From an uncultured Rhodopila sp. (GTDB lineage: Bacteria > Pseudomonadota > Alphaproteobacteria > Acetobacterales > Acetobacteraceae): DNA of 64,000 nucleotides. Position numbers and translations under genes: made by a program. Positions 17,262-25,665 of the stretch are shown in pieces (within the stretch, counting starts at the first letter, position 1; every line of letters begins with the position of its first letter). Location: positions 33,604-97,603 of the forward strand of contig NZ_CAIWTY010000018.1 in NCBI RefSeq assembly GCF_903915725.1, in the 5' to 3' direction. The notes below the pieces were generated by a model that was not told the origin of the DNA, did no database searches, and saw nothing but the letters and a program-made list of their open reading frames with translations.

Positions 17262-20200
17262 CTAAGCATCCAATATTGCTCTGATTTTCGATGCCAGCGC
17301 CGCGTAGCCGAACGGCTTCGGCAACAGTTCCATGCCAAGGTCGAGCACGCCGCCATGCAGGGTGGCGTTGCGAGCATAGCCGGTGGTGTAGACGACCCGC
17401 AGATCCGGACGCCGGGCGCGCGCCGCATCGGCCAGTTGCCGCCCCGTCATCCCGCCCGGCAGGCCGATATCGGTGAACAGCAGGTCGATCGTCTGGTTCC
17501 GGGCCAGGATCCGCAGTGCCGCCGCCGCGTCGCCCGCCGACAGCACGCGGTAGCCGAGTTCGCGCAGCGAGGTGACGGCATGCTCCCGCACCGCCGCCTC
17601 GTCCTCCACCACCAGGATCGTCTCGCCGCGTCCCGGCGCAACAACCTCCTCCTCCGCCACCGCCACCGCCTCATCCGGCCGATCGGCTGTGAGCCGCGGG
17701 AGGTAGAGTTTGACGGCGGTGCCCTGGCCCGGCTCGCTGTACAGCTTCACATGGCCGTTCGACTGCTTGATGAAGCCGTAGACCTGACTGAGGCCGAGTC
17801 CGGTGCCCTGGCCGACATCCTTGGTGGTGAAGAACGGCTCGAACACCCGGCTGAGCGTATCGCGGTCCATGCCGATGCCGGTGTCGCTTACGGCGACCAT
17901 GACGTATTGGCCCGGGTCGACATCCTCGTGTTCGGCTGCATAGGCGTCATCCAGGTAGGTGTTCGCCGTCTCGATGGTCAGCCGCCCGCCCTGCGGCATG
18001 GCGTCGCGAGCGTTGACCGCGAGGTTCAGCAGCACGTTCTCAAGCTGGTTGGCGTCGGCGATGGTACGCCACAGGCCGCCCGCCAGGACGGTTTCCAGCG
18101 CCACCGACTCGCCCAGCGTCCGGCGCAGCAGTTCGGACATGCCGGCGACGAGCTTATTGGCGTCCAGCGGCTTCGGATCCAGCGTCTGGCGGCGCGCAAA
18201 GGCCAGCAGCCGGTGGGTCAGGGTCGCCGCCCGCTCGGCGCCCTGGGCGATCATCGACAGCGCACGTTTGATCTTCGTGTCATCGCCCGGCGGCGGTGAC
18301 GCGGCGAGCAGGCGCTGCAAGGTTTCGACACCGCCGCCGATGACAGTCAGCAGGTTGTTAAAATCATGCGCGACGCCGCCGGTCAGGTGGCCGATGGCCT
18401 CCATCTTCTGCGACTGCCGTAGCGATTCTTCCGCTTGCGCCCGGCGTGCCACTTCTTCCGCGACGCGCTGCTCCAGCAGTTCGTTGGCCTGCCGCAGCGC
18501 ATCGCGGGCGGCCCGGCGCAGCCGCGCGAGGTCGAGGTTGGATCGCACCCGCGCCAGCAGCTCGCGCGCCGAGAACGGCTTGACGAGGTAGTCGTCGGCG
18601 CCGGCATCCAGACCTTCCAGCCGCGCCTCCTCGCCCGCCCGCGCCGACAGCAGTATCACCGGCAGGTCGCGCAGATCGGCGTCCGCCCGGATGGCGGCCA
18701 GCAGGCCGAACCCGTCCAGCCGCGGCATCATCACGTCCGACAGGATCAGGTCCGGCCGGTTGGCGCGGGCCGCGTGCAGCGCCTCCCGCCCGTCGCGCAC
18801 CGATTGTATGTCGTAGGCGGGATAGAGCAGCCGGGTGACGTAGTCGCGCATGTCGGCGTTATCGTCGGCCAGCAGGATGCGCGCCCGCTGCTGCTCGGGC
18901 GCCGGGGTCAGCGCTCCGAGACCGGACAGGACGCTGGTGGTTTCCAGCAGGTCCGCGCTGCGCGGCTCGGCTTGTCCATCCTCCGGCAGCCAGCGCAGGG
19001 CTTCCTCCACGAAGGCCGCGGCGGAGACGTTGTCCGGCGCGGCGAGGGCGGAGGTCTCGGATACCCGGTCCGGCGGCAGATGCGCATGCCCGAACGGGAT
19101 GCTGACCGAGAACGTCGTGCCGGCACCTGTTTCGCTTTCGACGACGATCGTGCCGCCGTGCAGGCGGACCAGTTCGTTGACCAGGGCGAGGCCGATGCCA
19201 GTGCCCTCCAGGGTGCGGCCGCACTGGCCTTCGATCCGGTGGAAGCGGTCGAAGATATGCGGCAACTCGACCTGCGGTATGCCGATGCCGGTGTCGCGCA
19301 CAATCAGCACGGCGGCCTGCCGATCGGCCGCGGCAGCCAGTTCCACCGCGATCTCGCCGGCCAGGGTGTATTTAAACGCATTGGAGACCAGGTTGAGGAC
19401 AATCCGCTCCCACATCTCGGGGTCCGCATAGACCGGCTGCGGCAACGGCAGGCATCGCGTCTCCAGCCGCAGCCCGGCACGCTCGCAGGCGGACCGAAAA
19501 TTGCTGGCCAGTTCGGCGGTATAGCGATCAAGCTCCAGCGGCTGGTAGCGCGCCTGGACCCGCCCGGCCTCGATGCGGGAGAAATCCAGCAGCGTATTCA
19601 CCAGCCGCAGCAGCCGCAGCCCGTTCCGGTGCACCATCCCCAGCCGGTGGGCGGTCTCGGTTTCGATGCGGGCGGAGAGTTCCTCCTCCAGCGGACCCAG
19701 CATCAGGGTCAGCGGCGTGCGGAACTCGTGGCTGACATTGGAGAAGAAGGCGGTTTTCGCCGCGTCGATCTCGGCCAGCGCCTCCGCCCGGCGGCGCTCG
19801 GCGTCGTAGGCGCGGGCGGCGGCGAGGCCGGAGGCGATCTGCGCGGCAACCAGGTCGATGAAACCGGCATAGGCTTCGTCGAACGGCCGGTACGGGTTGA
19901 GTCCCGCAATCAGCAACCCGGCCTGCTGTTTCTCCCCCTGCTGTACGATCGGCACCACGACGACCTGGCGAGGCGGGATGTCCCATGCGCCTGGCGGCAG
20001 ATTGGGCACAGCGCTGACATCATGCAGCAGGCGTTTGCCGTGACCGCTCAGCCACGGCACTGAGTCCGGCTCGACCGCTTCGGGCGCCAGTTTGTCACCG
20101 ATGCTTCCTGAGTCGGTCGCGCGCCGCAGCCGGCCGCTGTCGCCGTCCGCCAGGTAGATCAGGTTGAACGGAATGTCCCTTGTATCGCGGGCCAGCGACC

Positions 20201-20810
20201 GCTCCACCGCTTCGAGCACATCCGGTTCGGAGCGGACCGCGCCGAGTTCGCTGGCGAGGTCGCGCAAGCTGGCGACGCGGCGCTCGCCGATGACGCGCTG
20301 GGTTTCCTCCATCACTACACACAGCATGCCGGCGATGGCGCCGTCGTCGTCCGGCAGCGGGCTGTAGGAGAAGGTGTGGTAGGTTTCCTCCGGGTAGCCG
20401 CTGCGCTCCAGGAACAGCAGCAGCCCCTCGTCCCAGGTGGCGTGACCGGTTTGCAGGACGGATTCGATGCGCGGCCCGATATCGGGCCAGATTTCCCGCC
20501 AGACCTCCTTGGCGGGCCGTCCCAGCGCCCGGGGATGCTTGACGCCAAGGGTCGGGGCGTAGGCGTCGTTGTAGAAGAACGTCAGGTCGCCGCCCCAGGC
20601 CATCCACATCTGGTAACGCGAGGTGACCAGCATCCGCAGCACGGTCATCAGGCTTGGCGGCCAGTTCTCAGCCGGGCCGATACCGGTGACGGCCCAGTCG
20701 GTTGAGCCGATAAGGGCTGCCATCTCGCCGCCGGCGAGGGCGAATGCGGACCTGTATCCGCCCGCGCCCGTTGCATCCCTGTCGCCGGGGGCCCGGTTCG
20801 TCGGGAACAA
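17262..20810 (-). CDS. Hybrid sensor histidine kinase with two kinase cores and two receivers
   Basis: A 1182-residue cytosolic multidomain kinase with no transmembrane segment. In order: PAS-like domain (~25-165), GAF (~170-340), HisKA with FFSNVSHEFRTP (H near 360), HATPase (GTGIGLALV near 540), receiver 1 (LILSDVMMPRLDG, D near 690, K in YLVKPFS), a short coiled coil, a second HisKA with GGVAHDFNNLL (H near 815), a second HATPase (GTGLGLSQVYGF) and receiver 2 (LLFTDIGLPGG, D near 1113, K in PKPFGY). The start is a TTG with GGAGG seven bases upstream. It is an orphan: no response regulator or Hpt gene is adjacent. Confidence 0.93.
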   Translation of the reverse strand: MFPTNRAPGDRDATGAGGYRSAFALAGGEMAALIGSTDWAVTGIGPAENWPPSLMTVLRMLVTSRYQMWMAWGGDLTFFYNDAYAPTLGVKHPRALGRPAKEVWREIWPDIGPRIESVLQTGHATWDEGLLLFLERSGYPEETYHTFSYSPLPDDDGAIAGMLCVVMEETQRVIGERRVASLRDLASELGAVRSEPDVLEAVERSLARDTRDIPFNLIYLADGDSGRLRRATDSGSIGDKLAPEAVEPDSVPWLSGHGKRLLHDVSAVPNLPPGAWDIPPRQVVVVPIVQQGEKQQAGLLIAGLNPYRPFDEAYAGFIDLVAAQIASGLAAARAYDAERRRAEALAEIDAAKTAFFSNVSHEFRTPLTLMLGPLEEELSARIETETAHRLGMVHRNGLRLLRLVNTLLDFSRIEAGRVQARYQPLELDRYTAELASNFRSACERAGLRLETRCLPLPQPVYADPEMWERIVLNLVSNAFKYTLAGEIAVELAAAADRQAAVLIVRDTGIGIPQVELPHIFDRFHRIEGQCGRTLEGTGIGLALVNELVRLHGGTIVVESETGAGTTFSVSIPFGHAHLPPDRVSETSALAAPDNVSAAAFVEEALRWLPEDGQAEPRSADLLETTSVLSGLGALTPAPEQQRARILLADDNADMRDYVTRLLYPAYDIQSVRDGREALHAARANRPDLILSDVMMPRLDGFGLLAAIRADADLRDLPVILLSARAGEEARLEGLDAGADDYLVKPFSARELLARVRSNLDLARLRRAARDALRQANELLEQRVAEEVARRAQAEESLRQSQKMEAIGHLTGGVAHDFNNLLTVIGGGVETLQRLLAASPPPGDDTKIKRALSMIAQGAERAATLTHRLLAFARRQTLDPKPLDANKLVAGMSELLRRTLGESVALETVLAGGLWRTIADANQLENVLLNLAVNARDAMPQGGRLTIETANTYLDDAYAAEHEDVDPGQYVMVAVSDTGIGMDRDTLSRVFEPFFTTKDVGQGTGLGLSQVYGFIKQSNGHVKLYSEPGQGTAVKLYLPRLTADRPDEAVAVAEEEVVAPGRGETILVVEDEAAVREHAVTSLRELGYRVLSAGDAAAALRILARNQTIDLLFTDIGLPGGMTGRQLADAARARRPDLRVVYTTGYARNATLHGGVLDLGMELLPKPFGYAALASKIRAILDA

Positions 20811-20992
20811 GCGTGAACCTCCAAAGATAATTTTGCCAGTATGGCGAACCGGCGGCCTGATGAAATGAAAACACCGGGTGTGGGCCGGCCTTCACGGAGA
20901 GGTTACTGAGGTGGGGGTGCGAAGCGGGTGCGCAAGGTGGATGGGCGGAAGGTGGCCCATGAAAGGCGTAGATGCGCCGCGCAGTCACAAAA

Positions 20993-22150
20993 TCACGCCT
21001 CGACGATATGTCCGTCCTGGTCGATCCGCACCGGGACAACCGGCCGCATCGGGATAGCGGCGATGTAGCGGGCATGCCGCCGCTCCCCGGCGCGCGTAAG
21101 CGCTCCCTTCGTCACCATATCCGCCAAATCGCGCGTGGCGGTTGCCGGCGACGCCTTGGTGATCGCTATGTAATTGCCCGCGCTCAGCCCGCCCGTGAAA
21201 CCTTCCGGCCCCTCGCGCAACACCCGTACCAGCGCTTTGCGCTGGCGCTCGTTGAGTTGCCCCTGCATCCGGTCGAGCCGGTGAGCCTTGTCGATGACGA
21301 ACTCGACCAGCGCTCTTGCGTGCCGCTGCGCTTCGATGGCGACGGCGGCAAACCAGCAAAGCCAATCGGTTATTTCATCGCCGCGGCTGCTCCGCTCCAG
21401 CATCTCGTAATACGACTTGCGCTTCGCCAGAACGGTCGCTGCCAGCGCCGTCAATGTCGGGCGGCCAAGGCCCTGGGCCAATGCCTTCTCGGCGATGCCC
21501 CGCCCGATGCGTCCGTTGCCACCTTCGAAGGGGTGAATAGACACAAAATAGAAGTGTGCGATGCCCGCGCGCGTGAGTGCCGGCAGCGGCTTCGTTCCGT
21601 CCGGGCCGGTCTGATTGAACCAATCGATAAATCGGGACATTTCCCGCGGCACGTCGGGCGACGGCGGCGCCTCGAAATGCACCGCGGGCGCGCGCATCGG
21701 CCCCGGGACAATTTGCATCGGTTCCGGGTGCCTGCGGTAGCGGCCGACATCCGTCAGGTCGCGCCGGCCGCGGGTCAGCATGCGGTGCCATGTGAACAAC
21801 CTCTCGTCGGAAATCGGCTCGGCAAACGATCGGTGCAGATCCACCATCATCTCGGCGATCCCCTCCTCCTCCGGGCGGACCCGCCTATGGTCGGTGGCAA
21901 AGCCGAGTTGCCCGCGGATGGACGACTGCACGCTTGCCCGGTCGAGGATCTCGCCTTCGATTTCGGAGGTGGTGACTGCCTCGACGCTGAGTGCGTTGAC
22001 CATGAGTTCGTCGCTGTCGGCTCGACTCAAGTGTTTGAGAGTGCCGGCGAACACACCGCCGCCAAGCAGAAATTGCTGTTCAGCCCTTGTCAGGCGGCTA
22101 CGCTGCCACGCAAATTCGGGCCAGTCGGTCCGCTGCCAGTTCCATTGCAT
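20993..22150 (-). CDS. Fic family protein (DUF4172-type) with C-terminal winged helix
   Basis: A 385-residue Fic enzyme predicted to AMPylate (or de-AMPylate) a target hydroxyl. The Fic motif HPFEGGNGRIGR begins at H206. The N-terminal inhibitory helix carries T61-S-E-I-E65-G66, matching (S/T)xxxE(G/N), so it is a class II, intramolecularly inhibited Fic. Residues ~320-375 form a winged-helix-like region (LNERQRKALVRVL...ATRDLADMVTKGALTRAG). The ATG at 22150 directly abuts a large nested inverted repeat, suggesting autoregulation. Confidence 0.93.
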   Translation of the reverse strand: MQWNWQRTDWPEFAWQRSRLTRAEQQFLLGGGVFAGTLKHLSRADSDELMVNALSVEAVTTSEIEGEILDRASVQSSIRGQLGFATDHRRVRPEEEGIAEMMVDLHRSFAEPISDERLFTWHRMLTRGRRDLTDVGRYRRHPEPMQIVPGPMRAPAVHFEAPPSPDVPREMSRFIDWFNQTGPDGTKPLPALTRAGIAHFYFVSIHPFEGGNGRIGRGIAEKALAQGLGRPTLTALAATVLAKRKSYYEMLERSSRGDEITDWLCWFAAVAIEAQRHARALVEFVIDKAHRLDRMQGQLNERQRKALVRVLREGPEGFTGGLSAGNYIAITKASPATATRDLADMVTKGALTRAGERRHARYIAAIPMRPVVPVRIDQDGHIVEA

Positions 22151-22221
22151 GAGCGATAGACGACCTTTCTATCGCTCATAATGTGTCCAAAAATGAGCGA
22201 TAGCATGGTCGTCTATCGCTC
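22151..22221 (-). promoter_or_regulatory. Nested inverted repeats in the fic promoter/leader
   Basis: Outer arms GAGCGATAGACGACC (22151-22165) and GGTCGTCTATCGCTC (22207-22221) are a perfect 15-base inverted repeat. Two inner copies, CTATCGCTC (22169-22177) and GAGCGATAG (22195-22203), give four half-sites of the same 9-mer within 71 bases. The block lies immediately upstream of the fic ATG. It looks like a multi-dimer operator, possibly for the Fic protein's own winged helix, and could also form an alternative hairpin in the leader RNA. Confidence 0.8.
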
Positions 22222-22273
22222 ACCCTTCAATCCTGCCGCTGAGGTCTTGGCAGACCGGAGCGAAAGGTCGCCG

Positions 22274-23488
22274 CTACTTCAGCCCCACCAGCGAACAGCG
22301 CGACTCCGCAAGCGGCTGGAACGCCTCGTCCCCCGGAATCGTCGCGACCAGCTTGTAATAGTCCCAGGGCGCCTTCGATTCGGCCGGCGTCTTCACCTGG
22401 AACAGATACATATCGTGCACCATCAGCCCGTCCGCCCGGATGTGGCCGTTATGGGCGAAGAAATCGTTCACCGGCGTATCCCGCATCGCCCGCATCACAG
22501 CAGCGCTGTCCGTGGTTCCCGCCGCCTGAACCGCCTGGAGGTAATGCAGCGTCGAGGAGTACACCCCCGCCTGCGACATGTTCGGCATCTTGTGCAGCCG
22601 CCCGTAGAAGCGCTTCGCCCATTGCCGCGTGGCATCGTCGCGATCCCAGTAGAACGCCGAACTCAGCAGCATGCCCTGCGTCGCCTGCAGTCCAAGGCCG
22701 TGGATGTCGTTGATATACACCAGCAGCCCGGTCAGCTTCTGGCCGCCCTGATCCAGCCCGAACTCCGCCGCCTGTTTTACCGCATTCACCAGATCGGCTC
22801 CCGCGACGGCAAACCCGACAACCTGCGCCTTCGACTGCTGCGCCTGCAGCAGGAACGACGAGTAATCCGAGGTGCCGATGGGCGCCAAAGCCTGCCCCAG
22901 CACCTGCCCGCCCGCCGCCTTCACCACCGCCGAGGTATCGGCCGCAAGCTGATGCCCGAACGTGTAGTCGGCGGTCAGGAAGAACCACGACTTGCCGCCT
23001 TGCCGGATAACCGCCTTCCCGGTGGTGTGGGCCAGCGCATAGGTGTTGTAGGTGTAGTGGACCGAGGTCGGGATGCAGGCCTCGTTGGTGATGCTGGTCG
23101 CACCCGGCCCGCTCATGATGATGATCTTGTCACGCGCCTTGGCCACCGCCATGGCGGCCAGCGCCGGGCTGGAGGCGGCGACGTCGAGCAGCGCCGCGAC
23201 ATGCTCGACATCGAACCACTTCGCGGCAACCGACCCGGCGATGTCGGGCTTGTTCTGGTGATCCGCCACCAGCACCTCGATCCTGCGGCCAAGCACCTCA
23301 CCGCCGAAATCCTCCACCGCCATGCGCGCGGCGGTCTCGCTGCCGGCGCCGGTGACGTCGGCGTAGACGCTCGACATGTCGAGAATGAGGCCGAGCCGGA
23401 TCGGTGCGGCATCGGGGGGTGTTTGCGCCAGGGCTGAGTGCGCGACGAGAACCCAACAGACAGCCAGGCCAGCCAGCAGCGCTTTCAT
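22274..23488 (-). CDS. ABC transporter periplasmic substrate-binding protein (LivJ type)
   Basis: A 404-residue type I periplasmic binding protein of the branched-chain amino acid/amide group. Residues 1-22 are a signal peptide (ending HSALAQ). Mature features include IRLGLILDMSSVYADVTGAGSETAARMAVEDFGG and the ligand pocket region IIIMSGPGATSIT. The ATG at 23488 has a G-rich Shine-Dalgarno; an upstream in-frame start at 23512 is less likely. No permease or ATPase genes are adjacent, so it is an orphan binding protein or works with a transporter elsewhere. Confidence 0.9.
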   Translation of the reverse strand: MKALLAGLAVCWVLVAHSALAQTPPDAAPIRLGLILDMSSVYADVTGAGSETAARMAVEDFGGEVLGRRIEVLVADHQNKPDIAGSVAAKWFDVEHVAALLDVAASSPALAAMAVAKARDKIIIMSGPGATSITNEACIPTSVHYTYNTYALAHTTGKAVIRQGGKSWFFLTADYTFGHQLAADTSAVVKAAGGQVLGQALAPIGTSDYSSFLLQAQQSKAQVVGFAVAGADLVNAVKQAAEFGLDQGGQKLTGLLVYINDIHGLGLQATQGMLLSSAFYWDRDDATRQWAKRFYGRLHKMPNMSQAGVYSSTLHYLQAVQAAGTTDSAAVMRAMRDTPVNDFFAHNGHIRADGLMVHDMYLFQVKTPAESKAPWDYYKLVATIPGDEAFQPLAESRCSLVGLK

Positions 23489-23575
23489 GCATCCCCCGAT
23501 CGTCACCGCCATTCACCCCGGCGGTTTGTTCGCGGAGGTGTTACCACACGCGCCGAACCGAGTCACTTTGCCGCG

Positions 23576-24235
23576 TCAGGCAAAGCGCGGCAGAAGCTGA
23601 TTCGCCAGATCGGCCGCCTCGATCATGTCGCGCGCGACGGCGGCGCTGCCCTCGCCCATTCCGGGCGCGCCATAGCCCCAGGCGGCATAGATGCAGCTTA
23701 TGCCGGCGCCACCGGAGGCGAGCACGTCATTGCGATGGTCGCCCAGCATCAGTGCCTGCCCGGCATCGCCGGCCGCCTGCTCCAGCGTCGCCAGCAGATG
23801 CGCCGGATCGGGCTTGCGCACCGGGAAACTGTCGCCGCCGCCCACCGCGCGCAGCAACGGCAGAATTCCCAGTGCCGCCAGCAAGGTGCGCGATGCCCGC
23901 TCCGGCTTGTTGGTGCAGACCGCGAACTGCCAGCCGTCCCGCGCCAACCCTTCGAGCACCGGGCGCACATGTGGAAACAGCCGGCTTTCGACCGCGACAT
24001 TCTCCTCATAGTCGGCGGCGAACGCTTTCAGCGCGGCGTCGTCCGGGGCGACGCCCCGCGCGGCGAAGGCGCGGGAGATCAGCACCGCGACGCCGTCGCC
24101 GACCATCGAGGCGACTTCGGGGGGGGCGAAGGACGCCAGCGAGCGGGCTGCCATCAGACGGTTCAGGGCTGCCGCGATGTCGGGTACCGTATCCACCAGA
24201 GTGCCATCGAGATCGAGCAGCAGGGTTCGGGCCAC
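23576..24235 (-). CDS. gph: Phosphoglycolate phosphatase (HAD family)
   Basis: A 219-residue HAD-superfamily phosphatase. Motif I is LLLDLDGTLVDT (nucleophile and acid Asp), motif II is FAVCTNKPE, and motif III/IV is MLGDHRNDVLASGGAG with a conserved lysine in VRKPDPAHL. It likely removes 2-phosphoglycolate from DNA repair or oxygenase side reactions; other small phosphosugars remain possible. Divergent from glmU with about 107 bases between them. Confidence 0.87.
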   Translation of the reverse strand: MARTLLLDLDGTLVDTVPDIAAALNRLMAARSLASFAPPEVASMVGDGVAVLISRAFAARGVAPDDAALKAFAADYEENVAVESRLFPHVRPVLEGLARDGWQFAVCTNKPERASRTLLAALGILPLLRAVGGGDSFPVRKPDPAHLLATLEQAAGDAGQALMLGDHRNDVLASGGAGISCIYAAWGYGAPGMGEGSAAVARDMIEAADLANQLLPRFA

Positions 24236-24342
24236 TATGTAGTACTCCGTAATGCGAATTGCACCAAATACGAAACGATAGTCTTTGACATGTCAGGCGG
24301 CTCGCCGCTACGCCAAGCCAGCTAGCGAAGCAGGGAACCCAA

Positions 24343-25665
24343 ATGCAAGCAACCGCCGTCATCCTGGCTGCCGGACTCGGCACGCGGATGAAATCGTCAC
24401 TGCCAAAGACGCTGCACCGGCTGGCGGGAGGATCGATGCTGCGCCATCTGCTGGCAAGTTGCGAGCCGGTGTTCGACCGTATCGTGATCGTCCTGGGACC
24501 GGATATGGACGCGGTCCGCAAGGAAGCCGCGCCGCATGTCTGCGTCGTGCAGCAGGATCGCCTCGGCACCGCCCATGCCGCGCTACAGGCGGTCGAGCTT
24601 TTTGGCTCCGGCCAGGTCGCCGTGTTGTATGCCGACAACCCGCTGATCCGCACCGCCACGCTGCGCCGCCTGTTGGACAGCCATCTGCCCGACAGCCTGT
24701 CGCTGCTGGCCTTCCGCCCGGACGACGCGGCGAAATACGGACGCGTGATCGTGGGCAATGACGGTTTCGTCGACCGCATCGTCGAGTATGCCGATGCCAG
24801 CGACGCGGAACGCGGCGAGGATCTTTGCAACGCCGGCGTTTTGTGCGGCTCGGCCCCGGCGATGCAGCGCTGGCTGCGGGCGGTGCGCAACGACAATGCC
24901 AAGGGCGAATACTATCTGACCGACCTGGTCGCGCTGGCCCGCGCCGACGGCCGCCCGGTGATCGCGGTGGAGGCGGCCGCCGACGAACTGGCCGGCGTCA
25001 ATTCCCGCGGCGAACTGGCAAAGGCGGAGGCGGTGCTGCAAGGCTGGATGCGGGATGCGGCGATGGAGGCGGGGGTCACCATGACCGATCCGTCCTCGGT
25101 GTTCCTGTCCGCCGACACGAAACTGGGGACGGACGTGACGATCGAGCCGAACGTGTTTTTCGGGCCGGGCGTGACGGTGGCATCCAACGTGACGATCCGG
25201 GCGTTCAGCCATCTGGAGGGCGCGGCTATCGGTCCCGGCTCCGTCATTGGTCCGTTCGCGCGGCTGCGGCCAGGTGCGAAGCTGGCCGAGGACGTGCATG
25301 TCGGCAATTTCGTCGAGGTGAAGGCGGCGGCGCTGGCGAAGGGCGTCAAGGCCAACCACCTCTCGTATATCGGCGATGCCACCATAGGCAGCGGCACGAA
25401 TGTCGGCGCCGGGACTATCACCTGCAACTATGACGGCACCAACAAGTTCCGCACCACCATCGGCGCGAACGTCTTCATCGGTTCCGACACCGCTCTGGTC
25501 GCCCCTGTCACCGTCGGCGACGGCGCGATCATCGGCGCCGGCAGTGTGATCACCGAGGACGTGGCACCGGACGCGTTGGCCCTGGCGCGCGGGCGGCAGG
25601 TGCAAAAACCGGGACGGGCCACTGAACTGCGCGCTGCGGCGAAGGCGAAGAAGGAGAAAGTCTGA
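24343..25665 (+). CDS. glmU: Bifunctional GlmU: GlcNAc-1-P uridyltransferase / GlcN-1-P acetyltransferase
   Basis: A 440-residue enzyme catalysing the last two steps to UDP-GlcNAc for peptidoglycan and lipid A. The N-terminal pyrophosphorylase domain carries VILAAGLGTRMKSSLPKTLHRL, QDRLGTAHA and YADNPLI. The C-terminal left-handed beta-helix has hexapeptide repeats and the catalytic region FVEVKAAALAKGVKANHLSYIGDATIGSGTNVGAGTITCNYDG. Its stop overlaps the glmS ATG by one base, so both steps of amino-sugar synthesis are encoded together. Confidence 0.97.
   Translation: MQATAVILAAGLGTRMKSSLPKTLHRLAGGSMLRHLLASCEPVFDRIVIVLGPDMDAVRKEAAPHVCVVQQDRLGTAHAALQAVELFGSGQVAVLYADNPLIRTATLRRLLDSHLPDSLSLLAFRPDDAAKYGRVIVGNDGFVDRIVEYADASDAERGEDLCNAGVLCGSAPAMQRWLRAVRNDNAKGEYYLTDLVALARADGRPVIAVEAAADELAGVNSRGELAKAEAVLQGWMRDAAMEAGVTMTDPSSVFLSADTKLGTDVTIEPNVFFGPGVTVASNVTIRAFSHLEGAAIGPGSVIGPFARLRPGAKLAEDVHVGNFVEVKAAALAKGVKANHLSYIGDATIGSGTNVGAGTITCNYDGTNKFRTTIGANVFIGSDTALVAPVTVGDGAIIGAGSVITEDVAPDALALARGRQVQKPGRATELRAAAKAKKEKV

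Noticed and set aside
25600..25665. glmS ribozyme or riboswitch leader
   Set aside because: The glmS ATG overlaps the glmU stop, so there is no untranslated leader for such an element.
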